Below are positions 10,076 through 19,456 of a stretch of 64,000 bases of DNA, piece by piece. The stretch is taken from the NCBI GenBank assembly GCA_026391715.1, contig JAPLDO010000209.1, forward strand, positions 1-64,000, read 5' to 3'. The notes under the pieces were generated by a model. The model made no database searches and had not been told where the DNA came from. It worked only from the letters and a program-made list of their open reading frames with translations. The stretch comes from Bacteroidota bacterium. GTDB lineage: Bacteria > Bacteroidota > Bacteroidia > Bacteroidales > FEN-979. The position numbers and the translations under genes were made by a program. Within the stretch, counting starts at the first letter, position 1; every line of letters begins with the position of its first letter.

Positions 10076-10936
10076 TTATTCCTCCTCTGTTGTTGGCTTA
10101 TCTTTTTTTGTTGCCTGATGAATGCCCAGCAGGAGCGCCGGAAACAGCACAAATACAGAAGGCACGCTGTATAGAAATCCTTTGGTTAAAGCAGGATAGG
10201 AAGCTTTTTGAATGTCGGTTTTAATCCCAAGTTCCTTGAAACTTACAGGTGAAAGGTATAACCAGCAAGTACCGCCGGCTTCATGTTCGCCATAAAGAGA
10301 ATCTACATAAAGCGTAGGATTTTCCACAATCCTTTTACGCGCTTCCTTAATCAATTGACGGCGGGTACCATAAAACAGGGCGTCATTCGGACAATTAGCG
10401 GCACAGGCAGGCATTTCACCGGTTTTTAGCCGGTTGAAGCACATGTCGCACTTCTCGATCTTTGGGTTAGCGCTGTGAAATTCAAACTTTGGAATATCGA
10501 ACGGACAGGAAACCATGCAATAGCGGCATCCCATACATTTATCGCCACGCCAGATAACCGGACCGATTGTAGTTTTATGCATGGCTTGCGTGAGACAGGC
10601 TGCCACGCAGGCTGGTTCGTTGCAATGCATGCACTGCTTTTTAATGAATACTGTCCCTTTGGATGTTTTGTACTCATTAACAACAGTGCGTTTCACTTCA
10701 CTTGTATTGCGAACCATTGGTATCTTTTGACCCGGTTCCGGCAGTGGCAAACCATTGGCTTCGGCGCAGTCATATTCGCAACCCCGGCAGCCTTTGCAAC
10801 GCGCGGAATCGTAAAGTACTCCGCGAAATTCTATGTCGCTGTTTCCATTGGGGGCTGCTTTGAGTTCCCTGCCCACAGTCAGGGCGGCGCCGGTTATACC
10901 GAGTACCTTAAAAAACCCACGTCGGTTAATTCCCAT
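10076..10936 (-). CDS. HybA-like 4Fe-4S dicluster ferredoxin with Tat signal
   Basis: NRRGFFKVLG Tat motif; four Cys clusters (CKGCRGCEYDC, CMHCNEPACVAAC, CMGCRYCMVSCPF, CDMCFNR..CAANCP); C-terminal TM. Confidence 0.9.
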   Translation of the reverse strand: MGINRRGFFKVLGITGAALTVGRELKAAPNGNSDIEFRGVLYDSARCKGCRGCEYDCAEANGLPLPEPGQKIPMVRNTSEVKRTVVNEYKTSKGTVFIKKQCMHCNEPACVAACLTQAMHKTTIGPVIWRGDKCMGCRYCMVSCPFDIPKFEFHSANPKIEKCDMCFNRLKTGEMPACAANCPNDALFYGTRRQLIKEARKRIVENPTLYVDSLYGEHEAGGTCWLYLSPVSFKELGIKTDIQKASYPALTKGFLYSVPSVFVLFPALLLGIHQATKKDKPTTEEE

Positions 10937-10965
10937 AATATTTTGGTTTATATGGCGTTAATTTT

Positions 10966-12660
10966 TTATTTCGAAACATCCATAAATTTCATCTGAAAAT
11001 CTTCCCAAACCTGTGGACCGAAATCAGCCAGGACATTGTCTTTAAGAACGCCGCCATCCTGAAGCGCTACCGGTAAAAACCCCGGAGTATTTACCTGAAT
11101 GGAAAAAGCAAGGAAATCCTTCACACGGGTAAATTCACCTTTTAGCCAGCTCTTATATCTATCGGCCATGGATAAAAATTCTATCTCCCTCAACCAATTG
11201 GATGGTTCAATCTGATAAACCCATCCGTCGGAATATGGAGCGTGATTTAGCAAGGAGGAATTGAGCGTCAACCCATGGTTTTGAGCCTTAATAGTTCCTG
11301 AAACAGGCGCGTAAATATTCAGTTGTTTCCCTTTTTGGATAATGGAGCAAAGCTGTTCCCCTTTTCTTATCCTGTCGCCCTGTTTCTTCATTTCGATACG
11401 TGTGATAGAGCCGGTGATGTGTTGTAAAAAGTCATCAATACCGATTTTTACAGTTCCGTTCTGCTCCATGAATGCCCAGGTATGGGTTTTATCAAAATAA
11501 AGTCCGCCTGGAATGACTACATTATTTTCGTCAAAAATCTTGGATTGGCTGGAACTCATATTTCCGAAGGTTGCTGTTTTCATTTTGTATCTCCTGATCA
11601 TCAAATCAATAATGAAACTGATCACGATTATTACGACAAGAAGTATAAGAATCATACTTGCAATTGAGTTGGGTTCCTTTTGCGATTCAGCATAGATCGG
11701 CTGCCCCACCAATTTATCAAGTTGCGATTGTCTTTCGTTGCTCACGAGGTCGCTATAACCATTGTTCTTCAGAAATACCTGTCCCGAGGTTAAAACCCAT
11801 CGCAGGAATGCAATTTCAGATTCATTGACCGGTTGTGACCTGGTAACAGAATAAATGTTACTAATCAGCGCTTTAGGATATTTTCCTATCCATACGCCTC
11901 TTGAAAAATCTCCTACGTTAGCATAGATATCCTCCATATAATCAAGTTTTCCATTCCCATTCTTATCAATAGGAAGCAGTTGAATGTTCTCTGCCATATT
12001 TTCCGTGTTTGGCGAAAGAATATCTGTCAACCTGCAAAAACCGATGGCATTTGGGTCGCTTTGAAGAGCGGAAATCAGTTCATTCCTGTTTTCACTTTTC
12101 ATTCCTGTCATTGCAGACTTGTTTGCATCGAGAAAACTAGCTACCCCCAATCTTGTAAAATTATCATTAAGAATATAATAATTTACCGGAGCAGTCTGTC
12201 CGTTTTTCAAAAGTGTGCCCCAATTCATAGTTCCGGAAGTTTCCAAACTTTTTACCATAGCTTCACGGGAAATACCTTTCTGAAGAATTTCGGCAAGAAA
12301 AGGATTTTTCGAACTGATAACCGGCGCTATGATTTCCCTGCCGACAACAATCTGAAAAACAGTTTCCTGATTTGGCGCAGTGCGAAACTCATTTGAAATC
12401 AGATATATATTTTCGCCTGTGCCTGGCAACGAGGCAACTCTGGAATCCTCCGTTTTAACGACGTTAATTAATTGTCCAGCCGATGATCTGTCATATTCTT
12501 TTGCCAAAATAGTAGTCAGATCATATAATTCAGGGGAACAGTAAACGCTTATTGCGCCCGAAGAGGGTGGATTGTTTTTGGTGGGCGCTTCCTGACTGTT
12601 AAGAATACTGACACAGAAAAAGAGGAGTAACGCAACGAGGGAAATAATTTTAGTTTTCAT
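10966..12660 (-). CDS. PstS-like periplasmic binding domain fused via a TM to a GcvH-like domain
   Basis: Signal peptide, SBP-like N-terminal region, TM (ASMILILLVVIIVISFIIDLMI), then GGLYFDKTHTWAFMEQNGTVKIGIDDFLQHITG and YAPVSGTIKAQN. Confidence 0.8.
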   Translation of the reverse strand: MKTKIISLVALLLFFCVSILNSQEAPTKNNPPSSGAISVYCSPELYDLTTILAKEYDRSSAGQLINVVKTEDSRVASLPGTGENIYLISNEFRTAPNQETVFQIVVGREIIAPVISSKNPFLAEILQKGISREAMVKSLETSGTMNWGTLLKNGQTAPVNYYILNDNFTRLGVASFLDANKSAMTGMKSENRNELISALQSDPNAIGFCRLTDILSPNTENMAENIQLLPIDKNGNGKLDYMEDIYANVGDFSRGVWIGKYPKALISNIYSVTRSQPVNESEIAFLRWVLTSGQVFLKNNGYSDLVSNERQSQLDKLVGQPIYAESQKEPNSIASMILILLVVIIVISFIIDLMIRRYKMKTATFGNMSSSQSKIFDENNVVIPGGLYFDKTHTWAFMEQNGTVKIGIDDFLQHITGSITRIEMKKQGDRIRKGEQLCSIIQKGKQLNIYAPVSGTIKAQNHGLTLNSSLLNHAPYSDGWVYQIEPSNWLREIEFLSMADRYKSWLKGEFTRVKDFLAFSIQVNTPGFLPVALQDGGVLKDNVLADFGPQVWEDFQMKFMDVSK

Positions 12661-13031
12661 GGCTATGGATTTTTATGTTCATTTTATCCAAAAGGGTAAT
12701 CAATAACAATGCCAAAGACAAAAATATCAGTCTATCTATTTGTTTATCATCTGATTATAAATTGTGATAATGAAAATTAAGCATTATGAAGTGTTGAATA
12801 AATAATCACTACATTTTCAAAATCAAGGTAACATGCTGTTTATCTGTGTAATTAAGTACTCTGTATATATATTCAACACCTGTTGTATATTTCCACACTT
12901 ATAATAATCCCAAAGACGAAATGAACGCAGGTCGTGTGAAAGTAAAGGTTCATCGAAATTTTTTATCGCTTGGTTCTTCATGGTTTACATTTGCCGGTTA
13001 ATTCAGAAAAACATTTAAAAAAAAACTGATC

Positions 13032-15101
13032 ATGAAAAAACTTTATGCAATCGTTTGTTTATGCCTCCCGATAATGGGATTTTCGCAAACAAAGTTCAAT
13101 CCTCCCGCAACACAGAAACAACCCGTTGTTGACACTCTCCATGGCGCACTCCTTACTGATAACTACCGCTGGCTCGAAGACAAGACCGATCCGAAAGTGA
13201 TTGAGTGGACAAAAGCGCAGCACGAATATAGCGTTCAGTTTATGAAATCCACTCAAAAAGAGCATCCCGGTCTTCGCGAGGAGATTTCCGCATTTATTGA
13301 TATGGACTATGAAGGACCCATGTCCAAAGAAGGTAAACGGGTTTTCCAGACAATTAAAAAGAAGGGCGATAAGCAATCCTCCATTTACACAATCCTCAAC
13401 GGGAAGAAAGTTCTTATCTGGGATCCCGTGAAACTTGATACAACAGGTAAAACCTCCACCTCCGGAGCGCAATATACTTATGACGGTGAAATGGCAGCGG
13501 TGAGCGTTCAGAAAAGCGGGGCAGAGATCACCACTACATACATAATCAACACCCGCGACGGGAAAATCCTTTATCCGGTAATGGCAAACACCACAAATTT
13601 TCAGTGGACCAAAGACCAGAAACACGGATATTTTACCATTCGCAGCCAGGAAAATATAGATAAGCAACTCCCGCTGAAGAGCTACCTCTGGAAAGCGGGC
13701 GACCCGGCTGAAAAAGTGCAATTCATCGGCACAACAACTGATGCAAAAAACTCATTTTACATCTACGATAACCGTTACAGCGATGTTACTTTTTATGGCG
13801 AAGGTGATTTTAACGGTAACAAATGTTTCATGAAGAAGACGGGTTCAGATGACGAAGGACAACTGGTTTATGAAAGCAAAGAGGCGCAGGCATATCCTTA
13901 TGCGATTGGCGACAAACTATACATCCTCACTAACGACAAAGCCCCGAACTATCGGTTTATGGTTGCCGACAAGGCGAACCCCGCTTATGCAAGCTGGAAA
14001 GTATTGATCCCCGAAGGCGAAACCGTTTTGGAAAATGTAGAAGCTCTGAAAGACGGTCGCCTGATCGTTCAGGATAAGAAGGACATTCAGAGCAGGTTAA
14101 CGCTTTTTGACGAAAACGGAAAAAAGATCAAACCTCTCGAACTGCCGGAGATAGGTAACGTGAGCTACGTAAGTTACGACCGTGATGAAGATTCCGTTTA
14201 TATCTATATGAGCTCCTATACTTCACCTGGAAAAATGTTCGTGGCTTCGCCGTCCGATTTTAAATGGAGACTCTATTATTCCCGCAAAATGCCTATTGAT
14301 ATGACCAACATTACCGGGGAGGTAAAATTTTATACTTCCAAAGATGGTACGCGCATCCCCTGTAACTTCGTTTACCGCAAGGATATGAAGCCCAATGGCG
14401 CCAATCCTGTGCTGATTACCGGCTACGGTGGCTTCCGGTCGGGAATTGCCCCGGGTTACTATGGATATTATGCCGCATTTATTAACCGTGGCGGCATCGT
14501 AGTTGAACCAGGTATCCGCGGCGGCGATGAATACGGTGAAAAGTGGCACGAGGATGGAATGTTGATGAAGAAACAGAACTGCTTCGACGACTTCAACGCC
14601 TGCGCTGAATGGGTAATCAGCGAGAAATATACAAATCCGTCGAAAATCGCCGCCCGCGGCGGCAGCAACGGCGGGCTGCTGATGGGCGCCATTGCAACCC
14701 AGCGACCCGACCTATACAAAGCCATCCTTTGCGCCGTGCCGCTGATTGATATGATCCGCTTCCACAAGTTCCTTATTGCGCGTTACTGGATTCCGGAATA
14801 TGGCTCATCCGACAACGAAGCCGACTTCCGAAACCTGCTTCAGTATTCACCATATCAACATATACGTCAGGGATTGAATGTTCCTACCATGCTCATCCGC
14901 ACAGGCGCTAACGATAGTCGCGTTGATCCTCTTCATGCTAAGAAGTTTGCCGCCGCTCTTCAGAACAACCCCGGACAGATAAACCCGATACTTCTATTTA
15001 TTGATTACAACGTTGGACACGGCTCAGGCCAAGCCACTAAACAGCAGATTGAGAATACGCTGGTGGATTATGAGTTTTTGCTGAACCAGTTGGGAATGTG
15101 A
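13032..15101 (+). CDS. Prolyl oligopeptidase (S9 family serine peptidase), secreted
   Basis: Signal peptide; GGSNGGLLMGA nucleophile elbow; DNYRWLED N-terminus; DYNVGHGSG catalytic His. Confidence 0.93.
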   Translation: MKKLYAIVCLCLPIMGFSQTKFNPPATQKQPVVDTLHGALLTDNYRWLEDKTDPKVIEWTKAQHEYSVQFMKSTQKEHPGLREEISAFIDMDYEGPMSKEGKRVFQTIKKKGDKQSSIYTILNGKKVLIWDPVKLDTTGKTSTSGAQYTYDGEMAAVSVQKSGAEITTTYIINTRDGKILYPVMANTTNFQWTKDQKHGYFTIRSQENIDKQLPLKSYLWKAGDPAEKVQFIGTTTDAKNSFYIYDNRYSDVTFYGEGDFNGNKCFMKKTGSDDEGQLVYESKEAQAYPYAIGDKLYILTNDKAPNYRFMVADKANPAYASWKVLIPEGETVLENVEALKDGRLIVQDKKDIQSRLTLFDENGKKIKPLELPEIGNVSYVSYDRDEDSVYIYMSSYTSPGKMFVASPSDFKWRLYYSRKMPIDMTNITGEVKFYTSKDGTRIPCNFVYRKDMKPNGANPVLITGYGGFRSGIAPGYYGYYAAFINRGGIVVEPGIRGGDEYGEKWHEDGMLMKKQNCFDDFNACAEWVISEKYTNPSKIAARGGSNGGLLMGAIATQRPDLYKAILCAVPLIDMIRFHKFLIARYWIPEYGSSDNEADFRNLLQYSPYQHIRQGLNVPTMLIRTGANDSRVDPLHAKKFAAALQNNPGQINPILLFIDYNVGHGSGQATKQQIENTLVDYEFLLNQLGM

Positions 15102-15130
15102 GACGAGGGACGAGGGACGAGGGATGAGAG
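15102..15130. repeat. GACGAGG heptamer tandem repeat
   Basis: gacgagggacgagggacgagggatgaga directly after the upstream stop codon. Confidence 0.75.
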
Positions 15131-15528
15131 ATCCAAATCCTGTGAAGGATTGGAATGTGCGACTTGGAATTTGCGGTCAGAATGTCATAATTTAGCCCGT
15201 TTGCAGTGTATATTCCGCCAGAAACAGGCAATGTGAAAACAATCTTTTCTGTCTAAACTTCTCCGACCAAGGCATGAAATGATTGATAATTTTTTCACCG
15301 CGAGACGCAAAGTGGTGAAAAAATTCAGAATTAATTATGAATTATTGGCGTTTCCGAATTATTTATGGTGTTTTTCCTTTCGGATTAGTCCGAATTGTAA
15401 TAATCAGGAATATAACATATTGGAAATTTATTGCAAGGCGAATCAAATTTTTGCTCCGGAAAATGGCAAAAAAGTCATAGTTTTACACGCTCAAAATGAA
15501 ATCAATGTCAATTAAACTATTCGATAGA

Positions 15529-18500
15529 ATGAAAAAAATTTGCTTGCTGATCTTGATCCTCTGTTGTATTTCTGTCATTTCATTTGGACAGGTGGGAATA
15601 AAGAGTAATAACAACAAGCCTGACTCTTTGTCGGGATTGGATATGAAATCTACTAACAATGGGTTACTTCCTCCAAAAATGAATACCGCCAAGCGCGATG
15701 CAATTGTTTCACCGGCTACCGGTCTTTTAATCTTTAATACCGATTGCAATGATATTCAACTATTCAACGGCGCCGGTTGGGTTCCTGTTGGCAGCGCCGG
15801 CACTGTTGCAGCGCCAGGTTCAATCAGCGGAAACGTAAGACCATGCATGAATGCTTATGGGGAAACTTATTCAATTGCAGCATTATCGGGAGCCACCGGT
15901 TATACATGGAAAGTTCCTCCCGGAGCTACTATTACCGACGGGCAGGGTACAAACTCGATAACTGTTAATTTTGGTACTTCGAATGGCGCTGTTTTCGTTT
16001 CTGCTCATGGCAAGTGTTGGAGAAGTTTAGGGTCGTACCTTGGCATAAATCTTTTGCCTCTGCCTGCAAATCCTGTTGCCGGCATCCATGCGCCATTGCA
16101 AAATCAGATAATCTGGAACTGGAATACAGTTCGGGGCGCTACAGGTTATAAGTTCAATATAGTTAAAGATTATAGCACAGCAACCGATTTGGGTACCGCG
16201 GTTGCCAAAACAGAACCCGGGCTAACCTGTAATACATCATATACAAGGTACGTTTGGGCATATTTTGCCTGCGGAAATTCTGCGGCAACCATAATAAACC
16301 AGTCAACGTTACCTCCTGCATTACCTACAGTTACTACCATAGCCGTTAGCAATCTCACATCAACAACTGCAACGATTCAGGGAAATGTTACTTCGGATGG
16401 CGGAGCGTTATTGACGGTAAGGGGAGTTTGCTGGAGTTTACACGACAACCCAACAACTGCCGGCAGCAAAACAGTGCATGGCTCAGCAACAGGTATTTTT
16501 TCACGTAATCTGAAAAATCTCACTCCAAACACTATTTATTATGTGAGAACTTATGCAACAAACAGCGCGGGAACCGCCTATGGTAATGAGATGATTTTTA
16601 CAACCGCCTGCGCTTCATATACAACAGTAAGCTCTTCAATAACTGCATCGGCAAACCCTGTATGTTCAGGTACTTCCGCTACTTTCATCGCTATTCCTGT
16701 CAATGGCGGAACAAATCCTTCGTATCAATGGAAAGTTAATGGAACGAATATTAGCGGCGCAACAAATGCTGCATATACTTACGTTCCGGCTACCAATAAT
16801 GTAGTTACATGTTTATTGACTTCAAACGCTCAATGTGTCAATGGAAATCCTGCAACATCCAACCCATTGACAATGAAAGTATATTCATTAAATCCGATCG
16901 GTATTTCGGTAGTTGCGTCTGCTAATTCGGTTTGTGCAGGCTCTCACGTTACTTATACTGCGACGCCTGTAAATGGAGGTTCATCGCCCGCATATTTATG
17001 GAAAGTAAATGGAAGGAATGTTAGTGGGGCAACAAACGCCAACTATACTTACATTCCGGCAAACAACGATGTAGTTACCTGTTTATTAAATTCAAACGCT
17101 GAATGTGTAAATGGAAATCCTGCAACATCAAACGCAGTGACAATGATAGTGAATTCGATTCTGCCTGTCGGCGATTCCATTGTTTCCTCAGCAAATCCTT
17201 TTGCTCCGGGTTCGCCAGTTACTTTTACTGCAACTTCTGTAAACGGAGGAAGCGCGCCTGTTTATCAGTGGCTGATTAATGGAGTTAACGTTGGAGCAAA
17301 CATCAGCTCTTATTCATATATACCATGGAATGGCGATAATGTGATTTGTATTGTTACATCCAGTCGGGCGTGTGTAACCAGCAATCCCGCTTTATCAAAT
17401 AGCATGATTATGGTTGCAAATCCAAATTATCCAACCGTAACAACTTCGGCGCTTACAAACATTACTCAAACCTCGGCTACAAGCGGAGGAGGCGTCATAT
17501 CCGACGGAGGATCTCCAGTCGTTTACCGTGATATATGCCTCGGCACAAGCCCGAACCCAACAGTCGCCAATAATTATACAACCAACGGAACCGGCGCCGG
17601 ACAATTTGTCAGCAACCTTACAGGACTTACAACAAACACCTTGTATTATGTAAGAGCTTATGCAGTAAATTCCATTGGAACTGCTTATGGATATGAATTT
17701 ACCTTTGTTACATTACCAACTATTACAACAACCGCAGTGGCAAATATTACTCAAACTACGGCAATGAGCGGTGGAAATGTAACGCCGGGCGGGGGCGCAA
17801 ACGTTACATTAAGAGGTGTTTGCTGGAGTGTAACATCGAAACCTACAATTATGGACAGCCATAGCGCCGATGGAACCGGAACAGGTGTTTTTACAAGCAA
17901 TATGACAGGGTTAACCGGCAATACACTTTTCTATGTGAGGGCTTATGCAACAAACGGTTCGGGAACTGTGTATGGCGACGAGCAAACCTTTACTACCTCG
18001 CCGGTTTTGCCGACTGTTACAACTGACCCGGCAATTTATATTACTCTGAATACAGCCGAAAGCGGAGGAAAGATAACCTCTGACGGCGGCGCCAATATAT
18101 CAGCTCGCGGAGTATGCTGGAGTACAACCGCTAACCCGACAATAGCAAACAGTAAAACCATCAATGGAGCCGGAACAGGTATGTTTGTGAATAACCTCGA
18201 CAGCCTCACTCCAAATACCCAATATTACTTAAGGTCTTATGCAACAAACAGCGTTGGGACTGTATATGGCAATGAAATATATTTTACAACCCTGCTGCAT
18301 CCAATTCTGCCTTCAGTTACAACAAAGCCAATTACAAACCTTACTGCAACCATAGCCAACAGCGGAGGAGTTGTAGTGTCTGATGGAGGAGCAATGATTA
18401 CAATCTCCGGCGTTTGCTGGGGAACCAGCCCAAATCCGACACTTGCAAATAGTTATACGACAGATGGCAGCAGAGCCGGTGAGTTTTTAAGTACGCTTAC

Positions 18501-19041
18501 AAACTTAAACCCAACCACACATTTTTATTTCCGCGCTTATGCTGTGAACAGTGTGGGAACAGCTTATGGAAATGAGATGGAAATCAACAAATATCTGATT
18601 GGACAGAGTTTTGGAGGCGGATTAATATTTTTTATTGATGGCACTGGGCAGCATGGGCTTATTTCCGCAACTACCGACCAAAGTAACAGCGCGCAATGGG
18701 GCTGTAACGGAATCGCCCTGGGAAGCGAACCTACGGCTATTGGCGTTGGACAATTCAATACATCAACTATTGTTAACAGATGCATTGCGGCTGATATCGC
18801 CGCCCGGCTATGCAACGATCTTGTGTTGAACGGATACGATGACTGGTTTTTACCCTCTAAGGATGAACTGAACCAAATTTACCTCCAAAAAACAGTAATT
18901 GGCAGTTTTTCCGGCAACAATTACTGGAGTTCTTCTGAGTACGACGCCAACTACGCCTGGTACCAGTCATTTTATGATGGCTACCAATATTACTATGATA
19001 AGTTCATCACTACTTATGTTCGCGCTGTCCGGTCATTTTAA
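15529..19041 (+). CDS. Large secreted Ig/Fn3-repeat protein with C-terminal DUF1566 domain
   Basis: Signal peptide MKKICLLILILCCISVISFGQ; multiple repeats (GVCWS...NP.....T..GTG.F...L..L..NT.YYVRAYA.NS.GT.YG.E..FTT); DUF1566 C-terminus DDWFLPSKDELNQIY...NYWSSSEY...VRAVRSF. Confidence 0.85.
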   Translation: MKKICLLILILCCISVISFGQVGIKSNNNKPDSLSGLDMKSTNNGLLPPKMNTAKRDAIVSPATGLLIFNTDCNDIQLFNGAGWVPVGSAGTVAAPGSISGNVRPCMNAYGETYSIAALSGATGYTWKVPPGATITDGQGTNSITVNFGTSNGAVFVSAHGKCWRSLGSYLGINLLPLPANPVAGIHAPLQNQIIWNWNTVRGATGYKFNIVKDYSTATDLGTAVAKTEPGLTCNTSYTRYVWAYFACGNSAATIINQSTLPPALPTVTTIAVSNLTSTTATIQGNVTSDGGALLTVRGVCWSLHDNPTTAGSKTVHGSATGIFSRNLKNLTPNTIYYVRTYATNSAGTAYGNEMIFTTACASYTTVSSSITASANPVCSGTSATFIAIPVNGGTNPSYQWKVNGTNISGATNAAYTYVPATNNVVTCLLTSNAQCVNGNPATSNPLTMKVYSLNPIGISVVASANSVCAGSHVTYTATPVNGGSSPAYLWKVNGRNVSGATNANYTYIPANNDVVTCLLNSNAECVNGNPATSNAVTMIVNSILPVGDSIVSSANPFAPGSPVTFTATSVNGGSAPVYQWLINGVNVGANISSYSYIPWNGDNVICIVTSSRACVTSNPALSNSMIMVANPNYPTVTTSALTNITQTSATSGGGVISDGGSPVVYRDICLGTSPNPTVANNYTTNGTGAGQFVSNLTGLTTNTLYYVRAYAVNSIGTAYGYEFTFVTLPTITTTAVANITQTTAMSGGNVTPGGGANVTLRGVCWSVTSKPTIMDSHSADGTGTGVFTSNMTGLTGNTLFYVRAYATNGSGTVYGDEQTFTTSPVLPTVTTDPAIYITLNTAESGGKITSDGGANISARGVCWSTTANPTIANSKTINGAGTGMFVNNLDSLTPNTQYYLRSYATNSVGTVYGNEIYFTTLLHPILPSVTTKPITNLTATIANSGGVVVSDGGAMITISGVCWGTSPNPTLANSYTTDGSRAGEFLSTLTNLNPTTHFYFRAYAVNSVGTAYGNEMEINKYLIGQSFGGGLIFFIDGTGQHGLISATTDQSNSAQWGCNGIALGSEPTAIGVGQFNTSTIVNRCIAADIAARLCNDLVLNGYDDWFLPSKDELNQIYLQKTVIGSFSGNNYWSSSEYDANYAWYQSFYDGYQYYYDKFITTYVRAVRSF

Positions 19042-19192
19042 AGCTATATAGACTGCAAAGAGGTTAAATTATAACATTCCGATTACAAATACCAAGTCTC
19101 AAATACCAAATCCTTGCTTACAAGGCTTTTTACAACCATGACTTTCTCTCGTTTTTCCCCTGAGATCTGGAACATGGAATTTGATACTTGAA

Positions 19193-19340
19193 TCCACTCC
19201 GAAAAGTAGTTAGAAAAATAATAATTTGGCTAATGCCCGGAATGTCAGCAACTTGAATTGCCACTACCTTAAGGTAGTGGCAATTGATAACCAGATAGTT
19301 ACTGGACTTTAGTCCAAATTGCTTCCTTTTCGGAGCAGGC
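19193..19340. repeat. Possible degenerate MITE-like element with palindromes
   Basis: tccactccgaaaagtagtta at 19193 and inverted core cttttcggag at 19326-19335; encloses a 30-bp perfect palindrome at 19256-19285. Confidence 0.5.
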
Positions 19341-19456
19341 TCATTCCTGGAATTTTTAAAACGCGGTTTTATCCAGTTTTGAGTAAAATTTATTTCCTGA
19401 GTGTTTGTCTTATAATGTCATTTTCAAACCAGCGATTTTTCCAATGGCGCTATTTT

